Below are positions 17,655-27,009 of a DNA stretch of 64,000 bases, piece by piece (the stretch's first letter is position 1; every line of letters starts with the position of its first letter). Source of the stretch: Glutamicibacter sp002979865 (GTDB lineage: Bacteria > Actinomycetota > Actinomycetes > Actinomycetales > Micrococcaceae); the NCBI RefSeq assembly GCF_050030965.1, contig NZ_CP188297.1, forward strand, positions 3,782,001 to 3,846,000, written 5' to 3'. The translations under genes and the position numbers were made by a program. Below the pieces are notes generated by a model, which did no database searches, was not told where the DNA came from, and saw only the letters and a program-made list of their open reading frames with translations.

Positions 17655-17662
17655 ACGTTCAC

Positions 17663-18559
17663 TTATTTCTTTCTCGCTTTCAAATGCTTCTGGTATTCCT
17701 TAATTACCGAAATGGTGTCGCCATCCATCATTTGAACGCCCTTCTCGATCCATATAACGCGATCGCAGGTTTCTTTGATTGAGTTCATAGAGTGAGATAC
17801 ATTGAAAATTGTGCCCGCGCTGTCACGAATTTCACGGATTTTCGCTTCACTCCGCTTCTTGAACTTCGCATCCCCAACAGCCAATGCTTCGTCAACTATC
17901 AAGATGTCATGTCGTTTCGAAGCAGCTATTGCAAACTTCAATCGTGCCCCCATACCGGATGAGTAGGTTCGCATCGGAAGGTCGATAAATTCTTCCAGTT
18001 CCGCGAACTTCGTTATGTCGTCACGCATTTCTTCAACTTGGGCTCGACTGTAACCAAGTGCGAGACCACCCAACGTAATGTTTTTATCTCCGGAAAGGTC
18101 AGGAATTAGGGCCGCGCCAACGCCCAATAGACTTGGTCGGGAGCGAGCAAAAACAGCACCTTCAGATGGAGGCGTCAACCCCGTAATCGCTCTAAGAAGA
18201 GTTGATTTACCAGATCCGTTAGATCCTATGACTCCAATGGATTCGTTCTCGTAGGCGACGAAACTAATACCTTTGAGAGCATGAACTGTACGAACACCCC
18301 GTAATTTCGGTTGTAGTAACCGTCGAGCACCCGCGTTTCCGATTGCTTTTCCGCTAGCGAAAACCTCATATTTTACATGCAAATTATCAACTATTACGAC
18401 GGGGGTACGACTTGGATCGACCTGCACTTGGCTAACATTGTTCTGATCCGGAGAAACGACATCGATAAATGAAGTGTCATCAGTGAATATTGGTGCAGGT
18501 TCATATTCCGGATGCAACTCTGGATTAATTAGGTCATCAAAACTAATTCGCACGTCCAT
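17663..18559 (-). CDS. tagH: teichoic acid ABC exporter, ATP-binding subunit (TagH-like)
   Basis: Energises export of the lipid-linked teichoic acid together with TagG. The 298-residue protein carries Walker A IGSNGSGKST (111-120), signature YSSGMGARL (199-207) and Walker B DILIVDEAL (218-226). The ATG at 18559 is chosen because AGAGGAAAGG sits just upstream; the frame is open further upstream but runs antisense-like over tagG. The start overlaps the tagG stop by 17 bases. The N-terminal 50 residues before the ABC domain are acidic. Confidence 0.93.
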   Translation of the reverse strand: MDVRISFDDLINPELHPEYEPAPIFTDDTSFIDVVSPDQNNVSQVQVDPSRTPVVIVDNLHVKYEVFASGKAIGNAGARRLLQPKLRGVRTVHALKGISFVAYENESIGVIGSNGSGKSTLLRAITGLTPPSEGAVFARSRPSLLGVGAALIPDLSGDKNITLGGLALGYSRAQVEEMRDDITKFAELEEFIDLPMRTYSSGMGARLKFAIAASKRHDILIVDEALAVGDAKFKKRSEAKIREIRDSAGTIFNVSHSMNSIKETCDRVIWIEKGVQMMDGDTISVIKEYQKHLKARKK

Positions 18560-19430
18560 ACCTTTCCTCTGCCTTCCAGAAGAACACGAGACCAGCAAGC
18601 AACATGACAAAAGCCCATCCAGCAACAACCCACCAGGCCCACGGATCATATACTGCATGGTCCATGATGAATCCGCGGGCGAGCTGTAGCGTTTGATAAA
18701 TGGGATGGACATCAAATACTGCGATTAGCCAAGGCCAGTGGCTGAGTAAACGGTCCGCACTGAAAAGGACTCCAGATGTGTAAAAAAGAACTCGGCCGAT
18801 CATGGGAAGAATATTTGAGAAATCTCTTACGTGTACGGTAATTCGAGCACAAAGCAAAGCGACGCCAAGATTGAAAACAGTAAACAACATGAGAATTGGA
18901 ACAATGGCGAACCAAGACCATTTCGGTTCTGTTCCGAGAATCAGTGCATAAATAAACATGACTGCTAGCATCGGCATGAGACTAAGCAAACTCTGGAGAA
19001 CTTGCGCAGTTGGTAGTGCTAGCCGAGGAAACGCCAAGGACTGCACCAATGAGGCATTGCCAGTGATTGATTTCGCTCCTCCATTCATCGACGTCGAGAA
19101 GAATTCGAATAGAAAGACACCGATAACAATGTACACGGGATAGTCCACTCCACGTTTTCCGCCTTGCAGAATGCCGAAAACGAATCCGTAAACAAGCGCG
19201 TTGAACGTTGGTTTAATGACGATCCACAACATCCCGAGACGATTGCGCTGGTTTTGTGACTGTACACGAGCCTTGGCAAGCTCATAGATGAACTCACGTC
19301 GCTGCCACGTCTGTTTCAGATAGCTGACCAATGTCGGTCTTGCACCAACACGGTGCAAGCCGTATTTTTCGGCCTCATCTGCAACTGTCATGCGAATTAT
19401 GTCCTCTTGTTCGAATGCTTCTTGATGCAT
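18543..19430 (-). CDS. tagG: teichoic acid ABC exporter, permease subunit (TagG-like)
   Basis: A 295-residue ABC-2 type permease. After a cytoplasmic N-terminus containing RREFIYELAKARV and the amphipathic RNRLGMLWIVIKP come about six transmembrane segments ending in LLAGLVFFWKAEERYGR. It pairs with the overlapping tagH gene to flip a polyol-phosphate polymer on undecaprenyl diphosphate. The start at 19430 lacks a clear Shine-Dalgarno sequence; Met14 (19391) with an upstream GAGGA is an alternative. Confidence 0.92.
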   Translation of the reverse strand: MHQEAFEQEDIIRMTVADEAEKYGLHRVGARPTLVSYLKQTWQRREFIYELAKARVQSQNQRNRLGMLWIVIKPTFNALVYGFVFGILQGGKRGVDYPVYIVIGVFLFEFFSTSMNGGAKSITGNASLVQSLAFPRLALPTAQVLQSLLSLMPMLAVMFIYALILGTEPKWSWFAIVPILMLFTVFNLGVALLCARITVHVRDFSNILPMIGRVLFYTSGVLFSADRLLSHWPWLIAVFDVHPIYQTLQLARGFIMDHAVYDPWAWWVVAGWAFVMLLAGLVFFWKAEERYGRAN

Positions 19431-19527
19431 TATCGGCTAAGCATAGATGTACAAAGTCTAGTAGATGGGGAGCTGTTCTTCTGGCTTTCGCTCTTCAGTC
19501 TGGTGTAGTACATCCCACATCTGCTGC

Positions 19528-20598
19528 TTACGGTGTTTCAGGCGGGTTCTCGCGAAGGTAGTCAGCCATTGCATCGCCTTTCAAAGCTTCACTAATTTGA
19601 GCAATAGCGAGTTCGCTTGCCAATTCTATCGATTGCCCATCTGCGCTAGTCGATGTTCCAGCGGTTGGCATGGTGAACATCTCCATATTGTCCGTGTCCA
19701 CGTTTTTGAGTTGCAAACCCAGTCCGACCAACGTTGCGGCATCAAAGTTGTCGTCAAAGGTAAGATAAGGAGATACCTTGTCGACGATGTCGTACAGCTT
19801 GACAGGGTTAGTTAATGTTTCTGATGAGAGCACCTGATTTGCTGCTGCAGCGATGAACTTGCGTTGATTCGCGACACGTTGGTAATCACCATTGGTAAAC
19901 GACTTTCGCTCACGCACAAACCGAAGTGCGCGGTCGCCTTCCAGCGTGATGTCGCCGGCTGGGTAGAAGTAGTCCGTGTCGTTTGCCGTGAATGGGATCT
20001 CATTATTTACAGTCACCCCTCCCAGAGCAGTCGATAATTCACGGAACCCTTCGAAATCAACCATGGCTACATGATCAAGCTTGGTGCTGAAGAGTCCTTC
20101 AATCGTTTGCATCAACAGGGGAACCCCGCCAAGCGATATCGCGGAGTTGAGCTTGTTCATTCCATGCCCCGGAATCTCCACATACATGTCTCTAACCATC
20201 GACATAATGTAGACCTGTGAGCGGTCTTCCGGGATATGAACAAGCATCATTGAATCGCTACGTTGCGATACTGCCTCATCAAGAGCTTGAGCATCGGCGG
20301 TACCTTCATCTGCATGATCGACGCCCAGTAGTAAGACGTTCATGGACTTATCTTCAGGATCCTTGATGGGACGAGCTTGTTCCTCGGCGTCTGAAAATCC
20401 TAAAGCCACGGTATTGGATTTCGTGTTGAACTGTCGCTGCAAATCGAATAGAACATAGCCGGCACTGAGCACTGCCACCAGGAGCACTACAACTACAGAC
20501 ACGACGATGCCTTGTGTTCTCTTCTTTTTCCGACGTTCAGATCGATTCCGCGCGCTCCGCGACAAAAAGACTGAATCTTGGTCTTGCACTATTCTCAT
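19528..20598 (-). CDS. LytR-CpsA-Psr (LCP) family protein
   Basis: LCP enzymes transfer undecaprenyl-linked anionic polymers to peptidoglycan outside the membrane. The 356-residue protein has an Arg/Lys-rich N-terminus (RSERRKKKRTQG), one membrane helix, and the LCP core: LLLGVDHAD, SDSMMLVHI, SMVRDMYVEIPG, KLNSAISLGG and the late FVRERKSF. The ATG at 20598 has GGAG 5 bases upstream and is preferred over a TTG at 20658. Its place beside tagGH suggests attachment of this locus's polymer to the wall. Confidence 0.93.
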   Translation of the reverse strand: MRIVQDQDSVFLSRSARNRSERRKKKRTQGIVVSVVVVLLVAVLSAGYVLFDLQRQFNTKSNTVALGFSDAEEQARPIKDPEDKSMNVLLLGVDHADEGTADAQALDEAVSQRSDSMMLVHIPEDRSQVYIMSMVRDMYVEIPGHGMNKLNSAISLGGVPLLMQTIEGLFSTKLDHVAMVDFEGFRELSTALGGVTVNNEIPFTANDTDYFYPAGDITLEGDRALRFVRERKSFTNGDYQRVANQRKFIAAAANQVLSSETLTNPVKLYDIVDKVSPYLTFDDNFDAATLVGLGLQLKNVDTDNMEMFTMPTAGTSTSADGQSIELASELAIAQISEALKGDAMADYLRENPPETP

Positions 20599-20712
20599 TC
20601 CTACTCCACCGGGCAACGATCCCCCAAGGTCAACGGCAGTCGGGGTGACTTCGCGCAATGAAAAAGACTACCCAAGATAAATGTGATTATCCTGAGTAGC
20701 CTAAGCCAAGAA

Positions 20713-21615
20713 CTAGTCTTCTAGAGTTCTGACGAAATCTTTCAGCCAAGTCTTCAAGTTGGCCCCGAGTTCTTCGTTCTCTACAGCAAGGGTAATGTTC
20801 GCTTGCAGATAACTTAGTTTGTCGCCGGTGTCGTAACGCCGGCCTCGGAAAACTACAGCGTGAACACCAGCTCCCTCGCCGTCGGCAGTCGCCAACTCTT
20901 GTAGAGCATCCGTTAATTGAATTTCATTGCCCCGACCGGGAGCCGTGTGCTTCAGAATCTCGAATACACGGGGATGCAGTAGATAACGTCCAATGACAGC
21001 TAGATTACTCGGTGCTTCTTCAACGCTCGGTTTCTCAACTAGTCCATTAACTTTGACGTAGTCGGCATCCGCTACCCGGGATACATCTGCACATCCATAA
21101 GCACTGATTTGTTTTGGATCAACTTCCATCAGAGCAATAACTGAACCGCCAGTCGACTTTTGAATGTCAATCATGGAAGAAAGCAAGTCATCATCTTCAT
21201 GGATCAAGTCATCACCGAGAAGAACCGCAAATGGTTCATCGCCTACATGTTGCTTGGCACATAGGACTGCATGACCCAGCCCGCGAGGATCGCGTTGCCG
21301 TACGTAATGGATATCCCCCAACGCTGTGGCATCTTGCACCAGCGCGAGCTTCTTCGTATCACCCTTCGCTTCAAGAGACGCTTCCAGTGACGGAACACGA
21401 TCAAAATGGTCTTCAAGAGCGCGCTTGTTTCGTCCGGTAATCATCAGGACATCATTAAGCCCAGCACGAGCAGCTTCGGCGACCACATATTGAATCGCTG
21501 GCTTGTCTACAACTGGGAGCATTTCCTTGGGCATTGCTTTTGTTGCTGGAAGGAATCGTGTCCCTAAACCGGCTGCCGGAATGACCGCTTTAGTAATGGC
21601 GCGAGGTGCAGACAT
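20713..21615 (-). CDS. galU: UTP-glucose-1-phosphate uridylyltransferase
   Basis: Makes UDP-glucose for wall polymers and glycolipids. The 300-residue protein has the nucleotide-binding signature AAGLGTRFLPATKAMPKEM near the N-terminus, VDKPAIQYV, and the substrate segment GLVEKP. Length is normal for bacterial GalU. It lies between the LCP gene and coaD on the same strand. UDP-glucose may feed the local glycosyltransferases, which is inferred from position. Confidence 0.96.
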   Translation of the reverse strand: MSAPRAITKAVIPAAGLGTRFLPATKAMPKEMLPVVDKPAIQYVVAEAARAGLNDVLMITGRNKRALEDHFDRVPSLEASLEAKGDTKKLALVQDATALGDIHYVRQRDPRGLGHAVLCAKQHVGDEPFAVLLGDDLIHEDDDLLSSMIDIQKSTGGSVIALMEVDPKQISAYGCADVSRVADADYVKVNGLVEKPSVEEAPSNLAVIGRYLLHPRVFEILKHTAPGRGNEIQLTDALQELATADGEGAGVHAVVFRGRRYDTGDKLSYLQANITLAVENEELGANLKTWLKDFVRTLED

Positions 21616-21670
21616 AGTGTTGAATCCCCTATCTTCGGATTAGTTAATGGCGACAGTATTGCGCAACTAC

Positions 21671-22141
21671 CTACGGATGAGTAAGCCTCTTGATTACAGC
21701 GCGCGGGAAGTATTCATCTACGTCCCCTCCAAGAGCCTGTACTTCCTTGAGCAGAGATGAGGAAAGATGCGTGTATCGCGTATCAGCCTGAAGGAAGACC
21801 GTTTCCACACCTGTGAGATGCCGATTCATCGTGGCCATGGGAATCTCATAGGCGTAGTCAACAGTGCTACGCAATCCCTTGACGATTGCTTCCGCTCCCT
21901 GCTCCTTGCAGAAATCAGCTAGCAGGCCCTGGCCCATCGGCACAGCGGAAACCCCACGCAGTCCACCGACAGTTTCTTCTACCATGGCGACTCGTTCGTC
22001 TTCGCTGAAGCGATACTTCTTGGAGTAATTCGTGGACACTGCCACGATCACCTCATCAAAAAGGCTCGCCGCGCGCGCAATGATTTCGACGTGTCCATTA
22101 TGAATTGGGTCAAAAGAACCCGGGCATACCGCTCTTCGCAT
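21671..22141 (-). CDS. coaD: phosphopantetheine adenylyltransferase
   Basis: Fourth step of coenzyme A synthesis: 4'-phosphopantetheine plus ATP gives dephospho-CoA. The 156-residue protein has the nucleotidyltransferase motif PIHNGH (His14, His17) and the C-terminal YTHLSSSLLKEV that binds the nucleotide phosphates. In many actinobacteria it lies beside rsmD, recG and yceD; here galU and the teichoic-acid genes separate it from yceD. Confidence 0.97.
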   Translation of the reverse strand: MRRAVCPGSFDPIHNGHVEIIARAASLFDEVIVAVSTNYSKKYRFSEDERVAMVEETVGGLRGVSAVPMGQGLLADFCKEQGAEAIVKGLRSTVDYAYEIPMATMNRHLTGVETVFLQADTRYTHLSSSLLKEVQALGGDVDEYFPRAVIKRLTHP

Positions 22142-22239
22142 GAACTGAATCTATCAAGAACTCATGTCAAATTAGCGATCTGATGTGAATGTCTCGTAAA
22201 GATTCCATGACTTAATGCCCTTGTTCCTATGTACAGGAC

Positions 22240-22245
22240 GATAAT
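22240..22245 (+). promoter_or_regulatory. candidate -10 box for a leaderless aminotransferase mRNA
   Basis: GATAAT, one base off TATAAT, ends 6 bases before the ATG at 22252. That spacing puts the transcription start at or next to the A of the start codon. No Shine-Dalgarno sequence is seen between them. The -35 region is not clear. Confidence 0.4.
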
Positions 22246-22251
22246 GGACTC

Positions 22252-23463
22252 ATGAGCATTGAATTCACTCCATGGCAGCGAACCGCATATGGTGCCAACC
22301 TCCTAGATTCCACAGGCCAGCCTGGAGTGACGGTCTTTGAAGAAATCACCGCATTAGCGAATCATCACAAGGCCATCAATCTAGGCCAGGGGTTCCCTGA
22401 TTCCGAGGGTCCACCAGAAATCAAGCAAATTGCCATGGACGCAATACAAGATGGCGCTAACCAATATGCACCAGGTTCAGGGACGCTGAACCTCCGCGAA
22501 GCTATCGCTGCGCATCAGGAGCGGTTCTATTCGCTGAAGCTTGACCCACAGACTGAGGTCGTCGTTTCCACTGGCGCAACTGAAGCCATCGCTGCTTCCC
22601 TGCTGGCTTTCCTGGAACCTGGCGATGAAGTTGTGACCTTTGAGCCTTATTACGATTCCTATGCAGCCATGATTGGGTTGACCAACGCTGTGCATAAGGT
22701 CGTTCAGCTCAAGGCTCCGAATTTCGAACCAGATTTGGATGACCTTCGACGTGCGGTCACTGACCAGACGCGGGTAATCCTTGTGAACAATCCCCATAAT
22801 CCTACTGGCACCGTATTAGATGCATCGGTGCTCCAAGAAATCATTGCCCTGGCACATCAGCACAACTGCATCATCATCTCCGATGAAGTCTATGAACATC
22901 TGACTTTCGGTGTGCGACATGTTCCTATCGCGAGCCTGCCCGGTGGATCAGAACGGACCATCACCATTTCTTCAGCGGGCAAGTCTTTCTCCTTTACCGG
23001 CTGGAAAGTAGGCTGGGCAACCGGTCCTCGCCAGCTGATTACTGCTGTCCGAACAGTGAAACAGTTCCTGACCTACTCCTCGGGCCCAGCTTTCCAACCG
23101 GCAGTAGCGCAAGCCCTGCAACTTCCAGACGCCTTTTTCGAGCGCTTCGCTGCCGATCTCGGACAGTCGGGAGAAATTCTCGCATCAGGCCTGGAAACAG
23201 CTGGCATCCCAGTGATTCGCCCAAAGGGGACCTACTTCTTGGTTGCTGATGTACGTGGCTTTGAATTGAATGATGCTGCTGAAGTAGCACGAATGATGCC
23301 CGAGCGCCTCGGAGTTGCAGCGATACCGATGTCGGCCTTTGTCCATCCCGAAAACCGAAATGATTACCAGGGTCTGCTGCGCTTCGCCTTCTGCAAAAAG
23401 CATGACGTGATTTCCGATGCGGTTCAGCGATTGCAGCGCCTGCCAGAGGTGTTCTCCAATTGA
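22252..23463 (+). CDS. PLP-dependent aminotransferase, class I/II (DapC/kynurenine-aminotransferase type)
   Basis: A 403-residue fold-type I aminotransferase. Features are NLGQGFPDSEGP, NNPHNPTG, SDEVYEHL and the PLP lysine Lys244 in SSAGKSFSFTG. This subgroup includes actinobacterial N-succinyl-diaminopimelate aminotransferase and kynurenine/methionine aminotransferases; sequence alone does not decide the substrate. The next gene begins with a TTG overlapping this stop, so the two are translationally coupled. Confidence 0.92.
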   Translation: MSIEFTPWQRTAYGANLLDSTGQPGVTVFEEITALANHHKAINLGQGFPDSEGPPEIKQIAMDAIQDGANQYAPGSGTLNLREAIAAHQERFYSLKLDPQTEVVVSTGATEAIAASLLAFLEPGDEVVTFEPYYDSYAAMIGLTNAVHKVVQLKAPNFEPDLDDLRRAVTDQTRVILVNNPHNPTGTVLDASVLQEIIALAHQHNCIIISDEVYEHLTFGVRHVPIASLPGGSERTITISSAGKSFSFTGWKVGWATGPRQLITAVRTVKQFLTYSSGPAFQPAVAQALQLPDAFFERFAADLGQSGEILASGLETAGIPVIRPKGTYFLVADVRGFELNDAAEVARMMPERLGVAAIPMSAFVHPENRNDYQGLLRFAFCKKHDVISDAVQRLQRLPEVFSN

Positions 23464-24242
23464 CACGAAAGCCGGCTAAACGGTGGCTTGGTTTCGTCCA
23501 GGAACACGCCACGATTTACGACGATGACTTGGTCCCCGGGTCAAAAATACTCGCCATCGGCGACGCACCCCAGTCGCATGTCAATCTTTCGCATCCGGAA
23601 GAAGTCTTCTACGAATATCTCGCGCGCATTGCCAATCATCTGAAGGTCCTGCACCCAGAAGAGCGTCCAATGAAGATGCTGCATCTCGGCGCAGGCGCCT
23701 TGACCCTGGCTCGCTGGGCGAGTGTGGTTTATCCCTCGAGTACTCACGTAGCTGTAGACATTGAGCGGGAACTTCTTGATTTCGTTCTCACGCATCTGCC
23801 TTTGCCTCAAGGCTGCGACCTGTCTCCAATTGTTGCCGATGCAAGGAGCGTGCTTGCTGAACAACTGGTCGGTGAAAAGTTTGACGTCATCGTACTGGAT
23901 ATCTTCTCTGGGCCGGACGCACCTGAACACCTCACCACCGACGGCTACTATGCAGAACTCAAGAATTCGTTGGCCAATGACGGATTGCTGTTCGTGAACA
24001 TTGGCGATGACCCTCCCTTGGATTTCACCTGTTCTCAAATTGAGGCAGCAGGTTCCAGCTTTGAATTCGTGATGCTGAGTTCAAGTCCGGAAATGTTTAC
24101 CAAGCGCTTCCCCGGAAACTTGATACTGACAGCGTCCCGCCAACGAGTCCGGGACGATCAAATACTCCAATGCCAGGCAGCGGGACCATATCCTTCAGAG
24201 GTTCGCCATTCGATGGATCTAGATGGGTTCTGCAAACCATAG
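23460..24242 (+). CDS. spermidine-synthase-like methyltransferase-fold protein
   Basis: The 260-residue protein has a Rossmann fold of the polyamine-synthase type: MLHLGAGALTLARW (motif I), HVAVDIE, and FDVIVLDIFSGPDAPEHLTT. True spermidine synthases have a conserved catalytic Asp in 'D.(F/S)DPxGP'; here the segment reads LDIFSGPDAP, so aminopropyl transfer is uncertain. Start is a TTG at 23460 overlapping the aminotransferase stop. The 3' end overlaps the convergent rsmD by 24 bases. Confidence 0.85.
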   Translation: MTRKPAKRWLGFVQEHATIYDDDLVPGSKILAIGDAPQSHVNLSHPEEVFYEYLARIANHLKVLHPEERPMKMLHLGAGALTLARWASVVYPSSTHVAVDIERELLDFVLTHLPLPQGCDLSPIVADARSVLAEQLVGEKFDVIVLDIFSGPDAPEHLTTDGYYAELKNSLANDGLLFVNIGDDPPLDFTCSQIEAAGSSFEFVMLSSSPEMFTKRFPGNLILTASRQRVRDDQILQCQAAGPYPSEVRHSMDLDGFCKP

Positions 24243-24803
24243 GTGCGTTTCGCCGTATTTCTTGTCGGCGAACTTCTCCATGGCACTAGGCCATGTTGGT
24301 TCTGGTGAACGACCGGAACGCTCGACGATCACGGTGGCATCTTCAGCTAGGATTCGGGATATCTTCTCGAGTGTGACAGCTAGTTCTTCTTCAGTCAGCG
24401 GGTAAGGAGGATCCAGCAAGACAACGTCAAAAGTCTTGCTGGGCACTCCAGAAACCGCGTTGTAATAACCATCAAGGACGCTATCAACGCTCCCGCGCTG
24501 AACCGACACTGTATCGGTCTTCAATACCTTATTCACCAGTGCCGCATTCTGCTGGCAAACAGAGACCGCTTTGGGCGCCTTTTCTACAAGAACAACCTGC
24601 CGCGCACCGCGACTGGCTGTCTCGACTCCTAGCGACCCTGATCCTGCAAAGAGATCCAGTACTCGTGCACCGGAGAGGATGTCCCAGCTTTCCAAACGGG
24701 AGAAAAGAGCCTCTTTGACCCGGTCCGTTGTAGGGCGTGTTGCATCACCAGGTACGGACTTCAGTGGACGCCCGCCAGCGGCTCCAGCGATTATTCGGCT
24801 CAT
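24219..24803 (-). CDS. rsmD: 16S rRNA (guanine966-N2)-methyltransferase RsmD
   Basis: Methylates G966 of 16S rRNA on the assembled 30S subunit. The 194-residue protein has the N-terminal SRIIAGAAGGRPL, the AdoMet loop LDLFAGSGSLGVE and the catalytic DPPY (VLLDPPYPL). It lies 19 bases downstream of recG on the same strand, the common actinobacterial recG-rsmD order. Its end overlaps the convergent spermidine-synthase-like gene. Confidence 0.96.
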   Translation of the reverse strand: MSRIIAGAAGGRPLKSVPGDATRPTTDRVKEALFSRLESWDILSGARVLDLFAGSGSLGVETASRGARQVVLVEKAPKAVSVCQQNAALVNKVLKTDTVSVQRGSVDSVLDGYYNAVSGVPSKTFDVVLLDPPYPLTEEELAVTLEKISRILAEDATVIVERSGRSPEPTWPSAMEKFADKKYGETHLWFAEPI

Positions 24804-24822
24804 TGCCTAGATCTACCTTCAA

Positions 24823-27009
24823 TCAGTTCTTATTCAAATATTCTTTGGTGGATTCATCAAGCCAATTCCCGGCAGCCACCAGGAGTCCGGGGTGTTGACG
24901 TCCCCAGTTGCCATCGGCAAGGAGGAGACCCGCGTCGGTTCTAGCCCGCTCAATAAGCGAGCGATCCTTGATGATGCTCAGTTCCCGCAACGACGATCGG
25001 CTACCCGATTGCTGAACGCCGAGGATGTTTCCTTCTTTGCGTTCCGCCAAGTCTGCTTCGGCTAGCTCAAAGCCATCGATTGTTGACTCGATCGTCTTCA
25101 AACGTCCAACCGACGGATGGTCCGCGTCCAACCATGTGGTCATGAGGCACGTCCCGGGAAATCCGCCACGGCCTACGCGGCCACGCAGCTGGTGGAGCTG
25201 CGAGATGCCAAAGCGCTCAGCATCCATGATCACCATCAACGTCGCATTATGAACGTCAACACCGACTTCAATGACAGTCGTGGAAATCAGCACGTCAATT
25301 TCGCCACGTGCAAAGGAATCCATGGTTTCCTGCTTGTCTGCTGCATCCAGTTGCGAGTGCAACGCTTCGGTACGTATCCCAGCAAATTCAGGCATACCAC
25401 CCAGCAACTCCTGCATGGCTTCGACGCTCATGGTTTGTCCGGCAGAATCTTCATAGGTCGCTAGGAGAACGCCTTGTTCCGCTGTCGTGTCCGAAATTCT
25501 TGGACACACCACATAGACTTGGTGGCCCTTCCCCACTTCCTCAATGATCCTTGAGAACAACCTGTCGCGGAAACCGGTCAGCTGCATGGGCACAATATGC
25601 GTTTGGATCGGTGCGCGCCCAGCGGGCAGGCGCTTGATTGTCGACGTGTCCAAATCGCCGAACACGGTCATAGCTACGGTTCTCGGGATCGGCGTAGCGG
25701 TCATGACCAGGGTATGCGGGACTGAGCCGGCCGCCTTTGCCCGCAAGGCATCGCGCTGTTCAACGCCAAAACGATGTTGCTCATCCACGACGACTAGGCC
25801 AAGTTCAGCAAATTGCACCTGATCGCCCAGCAGGGCATGCGTCCCAATCACCAGTCCTGATTCACCGCTGGCAATACCTAATAGAGCTTCACGACGCTGT
25901 GCAGTTTTTGCCGAACCTGTCAGGAGCGCGACTCCAGTTCCTTCGCCTTGGCCGAACAATCCGGGTTCTGCGAGGTTGCCAAGCATCTTCTTGATAGACG
26001 CATAGTGCTGGGCGGCCAGGACTTCTGTCGGCGCTAGGAGCGCCGCCTGTCCTCCGGCATCGATCACCTGCAAGATGGCGCGTAGCGCGACAATGGTCTT
26101 GCCGGAGCCTACCTCTCCCTGCAGCAATCGATGCATCGGATGTGGCTGTGCCAGATCGGCAGAGATTTGTTCTCCGACGAGGAGCTGGTCTTCGGTCAGG
26201 GTAAACGGCAGGATGGCATCAAATTTATCGGCCAGTCGTCCTGTCACCTGTGGACGCGCGATAGCTTTCTGCGCTCCCAGCTGGCGACCGCGTTCCCCTA
26301 ATGCCAGCTGCAGCATGAAGGCTTCTTCAAAGGCAAAGCGCTGTCGAGCCACGTAAGCCTGCTTGATTTCTTTGGGAAAATGTCGATCCAAGAACGCTTG
26401 ATGGCGTACTGGGTAATGATGGGTGCGTAGCAGGTCTGCTGGAAGAAATTCAGGAAGATTCTGATCTGTGAATTCTTCCATCAACAACGCCATCAAATCC
26501 CTGATGCGCTTATTCGGCATCTTCGCCGAAGCCGGATAGATCGGGATAGGGCGCGGATCCGCCTGTGATGCCTCATCCAGGATCGCGTAGTCGGGCTGGC
26601 TCAGCTGCAGGTGGTCCTGGTACCAGCCAACCTTGCCGCTGAACATTGCAATAGTTCCAATATCCAGGTCGGTTCGGGCTTGATAACCATTGAAGAAGGT
26701 CATCTTCAGCTCTTGGCCGCCTGCACTGAGCTCATCACTAACGGTCACTTCAAAAATGAAACCGCGACGCGAGTGCATCTGCCGCTGGCTAACGTTGACC
26801 ACCTGGGCTACAACAGTGACGTGCTCGTCAAAGGGAAGCTCTGAAATTGGGGTAAGTTCGCCTACTTCGACATAGCGCCGCGGAAAATGCCAGAGGAACT
26901 CCCCCACTGTGCTGTAGCCGAATGCCTTTTCCAGCGCGGTGGCGTTCTTATTTCCGAGGAATGTTGAGAGTTCTGCATTCTCAAACGTGGTCAGCGTTGT
27001 TTCAGCCAT
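24823..27009 (-). CDS. recG: ATP-dependent DNA helicase RecG
   Basis: Remodels stalled replication forks and Holliday junctions. The 728-residue protein has the N-terminal wedge domain, Walker A GEVGSGKT near residue 300, the DEQH box (VVVDEQHRFG), TATPIPRT and the C-terminal helicase motifs with QLRGRVGRG. Its start overlaps the DAK2-gene stop by 8 bases, so the pair is translationally coupled. Confidence 0.97.
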   Translation of the reverse strand: MAETTLTTFENAELSTFLGNKNATALEKAFGYSTVGEFLWHFPRRYVEVGELTPISELPFDEHVTVVAQVVNVSQRQMHSRRGFIFEVTVSDELSAGGQELKMTFFNGYQARTDLDIGTIAMFSGKVGWYQDHLQLSQPDYAILDEASQADPRPIPIYPASAKMPNKRIRDLMALLMEEFTDQNLPEFLPADLLRTHHYPVRHQAFLDRHFPKEIKQAYVARQRFAFEEAFMLQLALGERGRQLGAQKAIARPQVTGRLADKFDAILPFTLTEDQLLVGEQISADLAQPHPMHRLLQGEVGSGKTIVALRAILQVIDAGGQAALLAPTEVLAAQHYASIKKMLGNLAEPGLFGQGEGTGVALLTGSAKTAQRREALLGIASGESGLVIGTHALLGDQVQFAELGLVVVDEQHRFGVEQRDALRAKAAGSVPHTLVMTATPIPRTVAMTVFGDLDTSTIKRLPAGRAPIQTHIVPMQLTGFRDRLFSRIIEEVGKGHQVYVVCPRISDTTAEQGVLLATYEDSAGQTMSVEAMQELLGGMPEFAGIRTEALHSQLDAADKQETMDSFARGEIDVLISTTVIEVGVDVHNATLMVIMDAERFGISQLHQLRGRVGRGGFPGTCLMTTWLDADHPSVGRLKTIESTIDGFELAEADLAERKEGNILGVQQSGSRSSLRELSIIKDRSLIERARTDAGLLLADGNWGRQHPGLLVAAGNWLDESTKEYLNKN

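Noticed and set aside
18560..18715. N-terminal extension of TagH
   Set aside because: It reads through the end of tagG in another frame and has no ABC-protein similarity; the ATG at 18559 has a strong ribosome site.
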